Source: DATCJY01 sp036562565 (GTDB taxonomy: Bacteria; Bacteroidota; Bacteroidia; Flavobacteriales_D; Sanyastnellaceae). From it: a stretch of 64,000 nt of DNA. Where the stretch lies: positions 68,602-132,601 of the forward strand of contig DATCJY010000059.1 of the NCBI GenBank assembly GCA_036562565.1, written 5' to 3'. Shown one piece after another: positions 49,916-59,052 of the stretch. The notes under the pieces were generated by a model. It was given only the letters and a program-made list of their open reading frames with translations. It ran no database searches and was not told where the DNA came from. Made by a program: the position numbers and the translations under genes. Every line of letters begins with the position of its first letter. Within the stretch, counting starts at the first letter, position 1.

Positions 49916-51144
49916 TGATTAAAGAAACATTGGACATAGAACGCATTCGCAAGGAATTTCCTATTCTTCATCAACAGGTAAATGGCAAGCCCTTGGTGTA
50001 CTTCGATAATGCGGCTTCTTCACAAAAGCCTTATCAAGTTATTGATGCGTTGAGCCATTACTACAATCACTACAACGCCAATATTCACAGAGGAGCTCAC
50101 CATCTGGCCAACATAGCCACTGAGGCATTTGAGAATACACGTACAAAGGTTCAGACATTTATCAATGCCAAGCACCGGCACGAAATCATCTTCACCGGTG
50201 GAACTACGGATGCAGTCAATCTCGTGGTGCAAACCTGGGGGCGCAAAAACCTAGGAGCCGGTGATGAGATTTTGCTCTCCATGATGGAGCATCACAGCAA
50301 CATTGTTCCCTGGCAATTGATTGCTGAAGAAAAAGGAGCTATCATCAAAGTGCTACCAATCACGCAAGCAGGTGAATGGGACACTTCACAGATTGACTCC
50401 TTGCTAAGCGAGAGAACTAAACTCGTAGCGGTGAACCATGTATCCAACTCTCTAGGCACCATCAACCCTATCAAGATGCTCATTGACAAGGCTCATGCGA
50501 TAGGTTCAAAAGTGCTGATTGACGGAGCCCAAGCCGTACCACACATGCAAGTAGATGTACAGCAGCTGGATTGCGATTTTTATTGCTTTAGTGCTCACAA
50601 GATGTATGGCCCCACCGGCACAGGAATTCTTTACGGCAAGGAAGATATATTGAACGAAATGCCGCCTTGGCGCGGTGGTGGTGAAATGATCAAAACCGTA
50701 TCATTTTCGAAAACCACCTACAACGAACTCCCCTATAAGTTTGAAGCCGGCACCCCCAACATTGCTGACGTAATAGCATTTGGTGCGGCCATCGATTTCA
50801 TGAACGAGCTCGGGTGGAGCACGCTTCATGAACAAGAAATGACATTGTTGAAATATGCCACCGAACAGTTGCAACAGCTGGATAACATTACAATTTACGG
50901 CACAGCAGCACAGAAAACCGGTGTTATTTCATTTGGAATAAAAAACATACATCCATACGATTTAGGAACTCTTCTGGATAAACAAGGTGTTGCCGTAAGA
51001 ACCGGCCACCACTGCACCCAACCCCTTTGGGAATTTTATGAAGTAGTTGGCTCCGTTCGTGCGTCCTTTGCAGTCTATAACACGACTGCCGAAGTGGACC
51101 AATTCATGGCGGCACTTCGTAAGTCCATAGAGCTATTGGGGTAA
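49912..51144 (+). CDS. sufS: Cysteine desulfurase SufS
   Basis: 410 aa, PLP-dependent class II cysteine desulfurase. The lysine that binds PLP is in DFYCFSAHKMYGPTG and the catalytic cysteine is C368 in RTGHHCTQPL. YFDNAASSQKP and RGAHHLANIATEAFE near the N-terminus are family blocks. It removes sulfur from cysteine as a persulfide and hands it to SufE, whose gene follows after 8 bases. ATG 49915 is an alternative start two residues shorter in effect (MM). Confidence 0.97.
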   Translation: MMIKETLDIERIRKEFPILHQQVNGKPLVYFDNAASSQKPYQVIDALSHYYNHYNANIHRGAHHLANIATEAFENTRTKVQTFINAKHRHEIIFTGGTTDAVNLVVQTWGRKNLGAGDEILLSMMEHHSNIVPWQLIAEEKGAIIKVLPITQAGEWDTSQIDSLLSERTKLVAVNHVSNSLGTINPIKMLIDKAHAIGSKVLIDGAQAVPHMQVDVQQLDCDFYCFSAHKMYGPTGTGILYGKEDILNEMPPWRGGGEMIKTVSFSKTTYNELPYKFEAGTPNIADVIAFGAAIDFMNELGWSTLHEQEMTLLKYATEQLQQLDNITIYGTAAQKTGVISFGIKNIHPYDLGTLLDKQGVAVRTGHHCTQPLWEFYEVVGSVRASFAVYNTTAEVDQFMAALRKSIELLG

Positions 51145-51152
51145 GGAAAATT

Positions 51153-51569
51153 ATGACTATAGAAGAAAGACAAAGGGAAATTATCAGTGAATTCAACATG
51201 TTCACTGACTGGATGGAAAAGTATGAATACATCATTGAATTGGGAAAAGAACTCCCGCTCATTGATGAAATGCACAAGACCGATGACAACCTTATTCGCG
51301 GATGTCAATCACGAGTTTGGTTGCACGCTGAATTACAAGATGGAAAAATCACCTTTACGGCTGACAGTGATGCCATAATTACAAAAGGCTTGGTAGCTTT
51401 GGTGATAAGAGCGCTTAACAATCAAACGCCACACGACATAGCCGAAGCCGATTTGTATTTTGTGAAAGAGATAGGCCTCAACGAGCACCTTTCGCCTACA
51501 CGCAGCAACGGTCTTGCTAGTATGATTAAGCAAATGAAAATGTATGCGTTTGCGTATGCAAATCGCTAA
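51153..51569 (+). CDS. sufE: Sulfur-transfer protein SufE
   Basis: 138 aa. The persulfide-carrying cysteine is C51 in NLIRGCQSRVWL. The N-terminal FNMFTDWMEKYEYIIELGK and the C-terminal NEHLSPTRSNGLASM are characteristic. SufE accepts sulfur from SufS and delivers it to SufB. Sixth gene of the operon. Confidence 0.96.
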   Translation: MTIEERQREIISEFNMFTDWMEKYEYIIELGKELPLIDEMHKTDDNLIRGCQSRVWLHAELQDGKITFTADSDAIITKGLVALVIRALNNQTPHDIAEADLYFVKEIGLNEHLSPTRSNGLASMIKQMKMYAFAYANR

Positions 51570-51631
51570 CCTGATATTGAAGACTGCACTCCGGCAATTT
51601 TCAATCATCAATTTGCATTAAAAATTGGAAC

Positions 51632-51943
51632 ATGGACAAAGGACAGATAAGAGATAATGTGATAGCGGTGTTGAAGACCATCTACGACCCCGAAATTCCG
51701 GTTGACATCTATGAGCTGGGATTGGTTTATGGCGTGGATGTAGCTGATGACGGAGTAGTCACCATTACCATGACACTTACGTCACCGTCATGCCCCGTTG
51801 CTGAAACCTTGCCTCCGGAGGTGGAAGAAAAAGTAAAAGCCGTGGAGCATGTTACCGATTGCAAAGTGAATATCACTTGGGAACCGCCATGGGATAAAAG
51901 CATGATGAGCGAAGAGGCTCAATTGGAACTAGGTTTTATGTAA
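51632..51943 (+). CDS. SufT-like DUF59/MIP18 iron-sulfur maturation protein
   Basis: 103 aa, single DUF59 domain: KTIYDPEIPVDIYELGLVYG (conserved D-P-E and E-L-G-L), TLTSPSCPVAETLP with the conserved cysteine, and NITWEPPWDKSMMSEEAQ. SufT-type proteins help to insert Fe-S clusters into targets. Last gene of the suf operon, 62 bases after sufE, closed by a terminator at 51956-51981. Confidence 0.9.
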   Translation: MDKGQIRDNVIAVLKTIYDPEIPVDIYELGLVYGVDVADDGVVTITMTLTSPSCPVAETLPPEVEEKVKAVEHVTDCKVNITWEPPWDKSMMSEEAQLELGFM

Positions 51944-51955
51944 ACCACAACGATT

Positions 51956-51981
51956 AACGGAAGTCTTGCTTCCGTTTTTTT
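51956..51981 (+). terminator. Terminator of the suf operon
   Basis: Stem AACGGAAG (51956-51963) with CTTCCGTT (51969-51976), loop TCTTG, in a T7 run (51975-51981). Confidence 0.85.
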
Positions 51982-52116
51982 GTTCCCACCGGCTCAACAT
52001 TATAAAACTCTCCTCCATTGCAAATACCTTAGCTGATAGAAAAGGTATAGGGCTCCATCTAAAAAAAAGCCTACCATGCAACCCTAGAGGCACTAAACGA
52101 GTTTTAAGGCAGAGAG

Positions 52117-52674
52117 ATGAGCGAATTAGAGGAAATCATTGAAGGGTGTGTCAAGGGCAAGAAAGATGCTCAAGACCGCCTCTACAAAAAATTTTCCGGC
52201 CTGATATACGGCATCTGCCTCCGATACACCAAGAACAAAATGGAGGCCCAAGATGTCATGCAGGATGTATTCGTAAAAATCTACAATAACATACACACTT
52301 ACCACCACGATGGCAGTTTTGAAGGATGGTTGAGGAGAATTGCTGTGAACACCTCCATCACCAATTACCGGAAAAATCAGAAACACGCATATCAGGAAGA
52401 TATCAATGACGTGTTACGCATCAAAGATGAACCCGTACCGGTTGAAGACCTTGAATTCACCGCTGAGGAGATGATGAATTGTATTCAAAAACTGCCACAC
52501 GGTTATAAAACGGTGTTCAGCATGTATGTGATTGAAGGATTCATGCATAAGGAAATAGCAGATATGTTGGGAATCGACATCAACACGTCCAAGTCTCAGC
52601 TATCCCGTGCCAAAGCACATTTACAACGTGAACTAGCTTTAATAAGTCGTATAAAAACTGAAAATAATGAATGA
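52117..52674 (+). CDS. Second ECF-family RNA polymerase sigma factor
   Basis: 185 aa. Region 2 (about 20-90) shows RYTKNKMEAQDVMQDVFVKI and GSFEGWLRRIAVN; region 4 (about 120-175) shows LPHGYKTVFSMYVIEGFMHK then the helix-turn-helix EIADMLGIDINTSKSQLSRA. It overlaps the next gene by 8 bases (52667-52674), so the two are translationally coupled. It belongs to a separate subgroup from the first ECF factor (few identities outside the motifs). It probably controls its own operon and perhaps the following surface protein genes. Confidence 0.9.
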   Translation: MSELEEIIEGCVKGKKDAQDRLYKKFSGLIYGICLRYTKNKMEAQDVMQDVFVKIYNNIHTYHHDGSFEGWLRRIAVNTSITNYRKNQKHAYQEDINDVLRIKDEPVPVEDLEFTAEEMMNCIQKLPHGYKTVFSMYVIEGFMHKEIADMLGIDINTSKSQLSRAKAHLQRELALISRIKTENNE

Positions 52675-53260
52675 CGAGAAATTTTTCTCACAAGTAAAAA
52701 ATGCGCTGGAGCATTATGCTCCTGAGGCCCCGGCCGCTGTCTATGAAGGTATGCGCAAAAGATTATGGTGGAGCAATTTTACCCGCCTGAGCCTTGTGCG
52801 CCTCAATCTTTGGACCGGCCTTCTGTTGCTGGGAGTTATCGCTGCGGTGTGGACCTACAGCCTTTCAGGAAATGCCTCGGCAATTGCAGCAAAGCCGCAA
52901 GTCATCAAGCCGGTCTTGGCTAACCCAAGTGCCGGCCCCAACAATACCGAAGAACTCGCATCGGCTGAATCTCCTATGAACAGCAACACCGATGATGAAA
53001 CCTCCAAATCGGTAAGAAAAGAAAATGTGACTACCAAGATACGTTCAACACCTTCAATATTGAATACTACAATATTGACTGAAGAAACGCCTGAAGAAAT
53101 TACCGGTCCAATCATCATCCCGGATTTCAATGCGACAGTGACAGATACTGAAACAGAATCTGCCGATACCGATATGCAAATGAAACCTATCAAAAAGCGC
53201 AAAAAACTACCGGTAGAAGTCATTACAGATGACTCATTGAAAACAGAACTCAATCCGTAA
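52667..53260 (+). CDS. Putative anti-sigma-like membrane protein
   Basis: 197 aa, one transmembrane helix at about residues 47-66 (LWTGLLLLGVIAAVWTYSL). The N-terminal 45 residues (NDEKFFSQVKNALEHYAPEA, then YEGMRKRLWWSNF) are cytoplasmic in the likely topology, and the C-terminal 130 residues are a low-complexity Thr/Glu/Ser periplasmic region ending with basic residues (KPIKKRKKLP). It overlaps the sigma-factor gene by 8 bases, the usual sign of a regulator partner. No zinc motif. The function is inferred from position and topology. Confidence 0.6.
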   Translation: MNDEKFFSQVKNALEHYAPEAPAAVYEGMRKRLWWSNFTRLSLVRLNLWTGLLLLGVIAAVWTYSLSGNASAIAAKPQVIKPVLANPSAGPNNTEELASAESPMNSNTDDETSKSVRKENVTTKIRSTPSILNTTILTEETPEEITGPIIIPDFNATVTDTETESADTDMQMKPIKKRKKLPVEVITDDSLKTELNP

Positions 53261-53325
53261 GATTCATAGGAAACTATGGATACAATATTTTAGCACCGGA
53301 GTCCACATACCTTGATTCATTACCG

Positions 53326-54336
53326 GTGTCGAAACTAACCTTCATAAGAATATTGAAAAGCAATGTTGTCACCGCAACATTGCTTTTTCTTTTCGCACTC
53401 ACCAATCAGGTTTTCGCATCGTGGCCTCCACGTGATACACTCATTCTTGATGGAGACACCATCGCCATCGAAAGAAGGCACCGCAAACTCAACCTTGACT
53501 CACTACAAGAAAAATCGCTCCATGATATAAGGACCGAAAAAAAGCTGAAGCATCCATGGAGCCTGGCTCTCAGCACTGGATGGAATCAAACAGTCGGAAC
53601 TTATCAATCCAATTATATTCGGTACAAACCGTTGGATGACTTTATGAATCAACCCAATTCACGCCAGGGAAATATCAGCCTTGGGTGGGATGGAGGATGT
53701 GCCATCTGGCACCACCCGGTAAAGCAAGGAGAGTTACTCTTTACCGGACATGCAGGAATTGCATACAATGAAATCAATATAACCACCTCCTCTTTTCCGC
53801 TTCAATTGCTGGAACAGGATAGTATCCTCGGGTTGAAGTATCTCGATAACCAGTTACAACTTCATTACTTTACCATCTTTGACACCACCGATCACGGAAT
53901 CATTGGTGAACCGGATACACTGGTGCTTCCCGTGAAAAAGCACTTAACACATATCAGCACATGGGATATTCCTATTCGGTTAAGAATCACTTACCGTCCG
54001 AGCATCACCAACCTTGCCGTTTTTGGTGAAATAGGCGTGGTATATCGCAAACTCCGACAACGAGGACAAACGGCTCATGATTACTACCTTGTAAACGACC
54101 AAGCCGAATACCGTGTCTTTGAAAAAGATTATTTTTCATCGCAAAATTTTCTTTCTCCTATGTTCAGTATAGGAGCAGGATATCATTTCATCAAACACTG
54201 TCTTTTGGAGAAACATTGGTCGGTGTATCTCACACTGACATGTTACCTGCCCGACAGGGCACTGAATCCGGAAGGTTATTTCACGCTGCACAGCCGGAGC
54301 CAATTGGTTCACCTCTCCATACGAAGAACGTTTTGA
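53326..54336 (+). CDS. Probable outer-membrane beta-barrel protein
   Basis: 336 aa with a GTG start at 53326 (no ATG is available before the signal peptide at about 12-31, ending QVFAS). The mature protein has a charged N-terminal region (ERRHRKLNLDSLQEKSL) followed by alternating strands (WSLALSTGWNQTVGTY, GNISLGWDGGCAIW, IPIRLRITYRPSITNLAVFG, YHFIKH) and ends in a short C-terminal strand with final F (LVHLSIRRTF), as barrels do. No family recognised. It follows the sigma / membrane protein pair after 65 bases and could be a target or part of the same operon. Confidence 0.55.
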   Translation: MSKLTFIRILKSNVVTATLLFLFALTNQVFASWPPRDTLILDGDTIAIERRHRKLNLDSLQEKSLHDIRTEKKLKHPWSLALSTGWNQTVGTYQSNYIRYKPLDDFMNQPNSRQGNISLGWDGGCAIWHHPVKQGELLFTGHAGIAYNEINITTSSFPLQLLEQDSILGLKYLDNQLQLHYFTIFDTTDHGIIGEPDTLVLPVKKHLTHISTWDIPIRLRITYRPSITNLAVFGEIGVVYRKLRQRGQTAHDYYLVNDQAEYRVFEKDYFSSQNFLSPMFSIGAGYHFIKHCLLEKHWSVYLTLTCYLPDRALNPEGYFTLHSRSQLVHLSIRRTF

Positions 54337-54452
54337 CCTCCGCGTTCCTTTAGGATGTTCTGCATACATACAGAAAGTGTAAAATGGTTTGAGCACTTTG
54401 ATTATATTTGAACCATTGTTACCCAAACAATTAACACTTAAACATCGCTAAC

Positions 54453-55466
54453 GTGAGAGTCCTTTATTCCGTTGTATGCATACTACTGCTATCGAAGTTG
54501 AGCTATGGCCAGCTCACCAATGGCAGTTTTGAAGTATACACAGCCATCCCTGATGGTTTAGGTCAATGGTCTCGAGTAGTTGGTTGGACCAATGCGGGCA
54601 GCTCTGTTTCTAACCCGGACTACTATCACAAAGAAGCGAACAACATTGCCGACTTACCGGAAACACCCGTAGCAATAGTTGATGCTGCTGACGGTAACGC
54701 AATAATTGGATTGGCAATCTGCGGCAAAGTAGGCTCTAACAAAAGAAGCTATCTCCAGCATGCATTTGAGTCGCCTCTTGTCCCGGGACAAGAATATCAC
54801 CTGTGTTTTCGCATCACCAACGGAGAGCAAACAGCCACATCCCATGCGGGATTGGCATCGAACCACATCGGCATTGCATTGAGCACAACTGCCTTGATAC
54901 AAATTGGTGATGCGCCTATCCAATACGAGCCGCAACTCAAAATTGACCACGTATTGTACTTGGACAGATGGCAAACCATATACTTCTCATTTGTAGCCGA
55001 TCAGCCATACTCTCACATGACCTTTGGTTTATTCAACAACGATGAACACCACAGTATTGAGTCTGCCAAAGGGAACAACTCTGAATATGCCTATTACTTC
55101 GTGGACGATTTTCGCCTTTCCACTGAACCACCCGTGGAAGAGCCGGTAATCGAAGAACCTATTTATTTCGAACCACCAAACGCTCCATTCTTCGTTCCGA
55201 ATGCATTCACCCCTAACGGTGACGGAGATAATGATGTGTTCATACCTGTTGCCGGATACATTAAAGAATGGACCTTGGAAATTTATACCAAGTGGGGTGA
55301 CCCGGTTTTCGTTTCCACCTCACCACTCAAAGGCTGGGATGGTACATGTATGGGCAAGCCCTGTGCTAACGGTAGTTATATATGGAAAATGACATTCCAT
55401 GTTCCCGGTACCAACGGAGAGCTTCGCGAGGCAGTAGAATACGGATTTGTAAACCTCGTTAAATAA
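54453..55466 (+). CDS. Secreted protein with T9SS type B (CHU_C) tail
   Basis: 337 aa with a GTG start at 54453 that begins the signal peptide (about 1-19, ending LSYGQ). Residues about 20-215 form a jelly-roll-like carbohydrate-binding-type region (LTNGSFEVYTAIPDGLGQWS, PGQEYHLCFRITNGE, AYYFVDDFRLST). A Pro/Glu linker (PPVEEPVIEEPIYFEPP) leads to the CHU_C sorting domain (about 245-337; FVPNAFTPNGDGDNDVF, EFGFVNLVK-like end). It should be exported by T9SS. The role may be glycan binding on the surface, but this is inference from fold appearance. Monocistronic or last of the ECF module. Confidence 0.75.
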   Translation: MRVLYSVVCILLLSKLSYGQLTNGSFEVYTAIPDGLGQWSRVVGWTNAGSSVSNPDYYHKEANNIADLPETPVAIVDAADGNAIIGLAICGKVGSNKRSYLQHAFESPLVPGQEYHLCFRITNGEQTATSHAGLASNHIGIALSTTALIQIGDAPIQYEPQLKIDHVLYLDRWQTIYFSFVADQPYSHMTFGLFNNDEHHSIESAKGNNSEYAYYFVDDFRLSTEPPVEEPVIEEPIYFEPPNAPFFVPNAFTPNGDGDNDVFIPVAGYIKEWTLEIYTKWGDPVFVSTSPLKGWDGTCMGKPCANGSYIWKMTFHVPGTNGELREAVEYGFVNLVK

Positions 55467-55508
55467 ATATTGCGCTCTCATATTGGCGATTAACTTCGCC
55501 CTTGCTCT

Positions 55509-57089
55509 ATGAACGCATATCATTACCCCATTCATGACATTTCCAAGCCGGATAGTCTCGTGTTGGATTATTTGAACAGCGATGAAAAAACCCAATCCCT
55601 CATCTCTGTTACCCCTTCCATTGAATCATTTCAGAAGATTATAGCAGGCCGTGCCTTTGCTAAAGAAAGAAGGCACACGTTAGTTGAAGTTTTGCAAGAG
55701 CAATACAAAACACTTTCGTGTAATGACAAAGTGAAAAACAATATCGCCAGCCTGTTATCGGAAAATACATTCACACTGACCACAGGTCATCAACTTTGTC
55801 TGTTCACCGGGCCGCTGTATTTCATCTATAAAATTCTGAGCACCATCAAGCTTTCCCAACGATTGAAGGCACAATATCCCGAATACAATTTTGTACCGGT
55901 TTATTGGATGGCCACAGAAGACCATGACTTGGCAGAAATCAATCACGCCTATTTCTACAATAAAAAACTAACCTGGCAAACCGAACAGACCGGCCCTGTA
56001 GGCTCAATGAAGACCACAGGTATCCATGAGGTGATAGATGAACTCAGTCAAATTTTGGGAAATACACCAAGGGCAGCTGAAATTGTTGAATTGCTGAGAA
56101 AAGCCTATTCGCATGAAACGCTCGCACTCGCTACCCGTTATCTAGTAAATGAACTGTTTGGTGCATATGGCTTGGTTGTAGTGGATGGTAATGACGCGCG
56201 TTACAAAAAATCCTTCATGGAAGTCCTTAAAAAGGAACTATTCGACCATCAAGGTTATAAAAGCATTAACACCACAAATGCATTCCTACAAGAGCACGGT
56301 TACAAAGTCCAAGTAAATCCCCGCGAGATAAACTTGTTCTATATAAAAGATGAGATGCGCTCCCGCATTGAGCGCATGTCAGATAATCAATGGAAAGTGG
56401 TTGACACCACCATCACATTTGATAAAGCCCAGTTGGAACAAGAGTTGGAAAATCATCCCGAGCGCTTTAGTCCGAACGTTGCCCTTCGACCCATTTATCA
56501 AGAAAGCATTCTTCCGAATATCGCCTACATCGGAGGTCCTGGAGAACTAGCCTATTGGCTGCAATTGAAAGGTTTCTTTGATGTGAGTGGCGTGCCTTAC
56601 CCTGTACTTATTCTACGTGATAGTGCGTTATTGGTGAGTCAAAAATTACAATCCAGACTTCAGAAGCTGGAACTAACCCACAACGACCTTTTTGCTGATG
56701 TACAGGAAACAATCAAACGACTCATACATTCCGAACAAACCTCCTTGGATGAAGAGCGCCAAGCATTGCTTCAATTATTTGAACGCATCGCATCAAAATT
56801 GAAAGCAGTGGATCCCACACTGGAAGCAACCGCACGAGCAGAAGGCCAAAAACAATTGAACGCGATCGACCACTTGGAAAAGAAAGCCATCAAAGCGCTC
56901 AAAACAAAAGAGGAACAACGCATCCAATCTTTCCAGAAAATACATCACGAATGCTTCCCGGATGGCATACCTCAAGAGCGTCACGACAATTATTTCCAGC
57001 ATTACGTGAGCCTCGATATTGATTTATTGAGCACGCTTTATGAAAGTTTTGCTCCAATGGAAAAGCAGTACCATGTGCTTTTACAGTAA
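55509..57089 (+). CDS. bshC: Bacillithiol synthase BshC
   Basis: 526 aa, expected length. BshC adds cysteine to glucosaminyl-malate, the last step of bacillithiol synthesis. Recognised by TLTTGHQLCLFTGPLYFIYK near residues 95-115, FVPVYWMATEDHDLAEI, GLVVVDGNDARYKKSF, SPNVALRPIYQESILPN and YIGGPGELAYWLQLKGFF, then a long coiled coil (about 385-470). It implies that this organism uses bacillithiol. bshA and bshB are not in the window. A weak box (ATTG-N18-TAACTTCG, 55469-55498) precedes it. Confidence 0.95.
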   Translation: MNAYHYPIHDISKPDSLVLDYLNSDEKTQSLISVTPSIESFQKIIAGRAFAKERRHTLVEVLQEQYKTLSCNDKVKNNIASLLSENTFTLTTGHQLCLFTGPLYFIYKILSTIKLSQRLKAQYPEYNFVPVYWMATEDHDLAEINHAYFYNKKLTWQTEQTGPVGSMKTTGIHEVIDELSQILGNTPRAAEIVELLRKAYSHETLALATRYLVNELFGAYGLVVVDGNDARYKKSFMEVLKKELFDHQGYKSINTTNAFLQEHGYKVQVNPREINLFYIKDEMRSRIERMSDNQWKVVDTTITFDKAQLEQELENHPERFSPNVALRPIYQESILPNIAYIGGPGELAYWLQLKGFFDVSGVPYPVLILRDSALLVSQKLQSRLQKLELTHNDLFADVQETIKRLIHSEQTSLDEERQALLQLFERIASKLKAVDPTLEATARAEGQKQLNAIDHLEKKAIKALKTKEEQRIQSFQKIHHECFPDGIPQERHDNYFQHYVSLDIDLLSTLYESFAPMEKQYHVLLQ

Positions 57090-57271
57090 GTAGCATGCTC
57101 AGTGGTATGGACTAAATGAGAATTTTATAAGCATTGAATTAGATGCTGTAAGTCACTAAAGGATGGCCAACTGCACATTTGTAGCAGATTTAGACAACGG
57201 TCTTTCTCAGAAAACGATTTTATACCTAAGTACTGTGTTCGTTTTTCTCATAACGAATATTTTAATAGTGT

Positions 57272-57319
57272 TAGGTTTGGTTATGGTGGATCAAAGGGGC
57301 CGAATGCGGCCTCTTTGAT
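57272..57319 (+). promoter_or_regulatory. Promoter box and leader hairpin before the AlbA_2 gene
   Basis: TAGGTTTG (57272-57279) matches the -7 box. Ten bases later a 13-bp hairpin (57290-57302 with 57307-57319, loop AATG) ends in T5, so it looks like an intrinsic terminator at the very 5' end of the predicted transcript. It lies about 30 bases before the GTG start at 57353. Confidence 0.45.
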
Positions 57320-57352
57320 TTTTATGGAATATCCATTTCTTTTGCCCCGCTC

Positions 57353-58030
57353 GTGGCACATCAAGTTCAAATACCGAAATATCTGCAAAACCTTATCTCC
57401 CAAGGAGAGCATCAGAAGCTGGATTTTAAGTTTGCTATTAACGATGCACGAAAAATTGCCATCACACTCTGTGCGTTTGCCAATACCGATGGTGGCACGC
57501 TGCTCATTGGAGTCAAGGACAATGGTTCCATTGCCGGTTCCCGATTGGAAGAAGAGGGTTACATGATAGAGCTGGCAGCCCACACCTTTTGCAGGCCGGC
57601 TGTTCAATTCAAGACTCAGGGTTGGAAAGCCGGTGACCGATACGTCCTCGAAGTAATCGTAGAGAAGACAAGCAGACGCCCATGCATGGCACAAGACCAT
57701 GATGGCAAGTGGATAGCCTACGTGAGAGAAGCTGACCAAAATTTTCCGGCCCCTTCCGTACTCCTTCAGTATTGGAAACTAGATGAGCGCAACATCAACG
57801 AGAAATACTTTCACACCGAACGAGAGCAACGCTTGCAATCCGCATTACAGAATGAAACAGGATTGACCGTAAGTCAGCTCTCCAAAATCACACACATCCC
57901 TAGACAAATCGTAAGCTCATTGCTTTCCAAATTCATGCGTTGGGAACTGGTGGAAATGCACTTTGAGCAAGGTGTTGCACGCTTCAAAACAAAATCAGAA
58001 ACAAACAATAACATCAGTCAAAAGCGTTGA
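57353..58030 (+). CDS. AlbA_2 (Schlafen-type) DNA-binding domain protein
   Basis: 225 aa with a GTG start at 57353. Residues about 10-125 match the AlbA_2 pattern: EHQKLDFKFAINDARKIAIT, then AFANTDGGTLLIGVKDNGSI (the conserved N-T-D/x-G-G-x-L-x-x-G-V), and GDRYVLEVIVEKTSRRPC. A C-terminal winged-helix (about 160-210; LTVSQLSKITHIPRQIVSSL) follows. Proteins of this type bind DNA, sometimes as transcription regulators. It lacks the long helicase or ATPase domain of divergent-AAA relatives. Its leader carries a terminator-like hairpin, which may hint at self-regulation. Confidence 0.8.
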   Translation: MAHQVQIPKYLQNLISQGEHQKLDFKFAINDARKIAITLCAFANTDGGTLLIGVKDNGSIAGSRLEEEGYMIELAAHTFCRPAVQFKTQGWKAGDRYVLEVIVEKTSRRPCMAQDHDGKWIAYVREADQNFPAPSVLLQYWKLDERNINEKYFHTEREQRLQSALQNETGLTVSQLSKITHIPRQIVSSLLSKFMRWELVEMHFEQGVARFKTKSETNNNISQKR

Positions 58031-58153
58031 CGCACTTCACCCCGGACGTATTTCCAACTTCCATCCTCCCAAGCCAAGGATGTAAACAGAACAGCAGTAT
58101 AGCTGCCATAACCATCCGTTCCAACCTCGTTTCAGGCAACTGTTTTGAGTGAA

Positions 58154-58525
58154 CTAAATGAGTTTCGGTATAAAAAGAAAACAACCGATAACACATGCCA
58201 CACATGCCATAATCAACACTGCGGCAGCCATCACATCTTTCACAATCTTGATGCGCTCATCATAGTGTGGGGATAAGACATCCGCCAATCTCTCCACGGC
58301 TGTATTTACTGCTTCCACTGTTAAAACACCACCAATGGTCCACACCAAAATCATCCATTGAGTCTGATTAAAACCGAGCAGCCATGCAGCCACACAAACA
58401 ATACATGCAATAGAAATATGTATTTTGAAGTTCTGTTCAGTTGCGAGAAGAGCTTTTAATCCGCTGAAAGCATAAACGAAGCTTTGCATACGACTTCGAG
58501 GTGTGTTTGATTTGTTTGGACTCAT
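58154..58525 (-). CDS. Diacylglycerol/undecaprenol kinase family membrane protein
   Basis: 123 aa from the ATG at 58525. Three transmembrane segments (about 36-50, 52-72, 95-118) surround the family signature E-x-x-N-T-A-V-E-R-L-A-D with the downstream K-D-x-x-A-A-A-V (about 70-105). In Gram-negative bacteria DgkA recycles diacylglycerol; in Gram-positives and many Bacteroidota the enzyme phosphorylates undecaprenol. The substrate here is not decided. Monocistronic. The longer frame to 58555 is less likely. Confidence 0.88.
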   Translation of the reverse strand: MSPNKSNTPRSRMQSFVYAFSGLKALLATEQNFKIHISIACIVCVAAWLLGFNQTQWMILVWTIGGVLTVEAVNTAVERLADVLSPHYDERIKIVKDVMAAAVLIMACVACVIGCFLFIPKLI

Positions 58526-58657
58526 CGCTAATAAAGCTTGAATCAATGTTGACAAATTGAAGTTTTTGAATTGAAATCAATCTGGATTACAATAGGGAAG
58601 CTAAATATTTTTGTCATGCCTATAGTTAATGTTTTTACTCATCCTAATTGAATCAAT

Positions 58658-58984
58658 ATGGTACCGGACAGACTAAAGATGATTGAGACAATGCTCGCTT
58701 CTAACCCGAAGGATAGCTTTCTTCAGTATGCTGCGGCATTAGAACATCACAAGAACGGAGATATTGCGACTGCAATAAAAATCCTTCAGAAAATTATCAA
58801 GAATGACCCGGACTATTTGGCGAGCTATTATCAGCTTGGAAAAATGTTAGAGGAGCGTGGCAAACAAGATGAAGCCATCGCTGTCTACAAAGCCGGTAAG
58901 ACGATTGCCAAGAAACAAAGTGACATGAAAACGCTAGGCGAACTTACCGAAGCCCTGATGCTTCTCGATGTGTTTGAAGATTGA
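58658..58984 (+). CDS. Small tetratricopeptide repeat protein
   Basis: 108 aa with two to three TPR units (FLQYAAALEHHKNGDIATAI, YLASYYQLGKMLEERGKQDE). No signal peptide, so probably cytoplasmic. Proteins of this size occur widely in Bacteroidota; the partner is unknown. A terminator follows at 59006-59032. Confidence 0.8.
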   Translation: MVPDRLKMIETMLASNPKDSFLQYAAALEHHKNGDIATAIKILQKIIKNDPDYLASYYQLGKMLEERGKQDEAIAVYKAGKTIAKKQSDMKTLGELTEALMLLDVFED

Positions 58985-59005
58985 ATTATCGTATCACTCC
59001 ATAAA

Positions 59006-59032
59006 AAAAGGTCTGCATGGTGCAGACCTTTT
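59006..59032. terminator. Terminator between the TPR and sugar dehydrogenase genes
   Basis: Stem AAAAGGTCTGCA (59006-59017) with TGCAGACCTTTT (59021-59032), 3-base loop, A-rich left and TCTTTTAT right; it suits both converging genes. Confidence 0.85.
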
Positions 59033-59052
59033 CTTTTATAGCATAACTAAAC

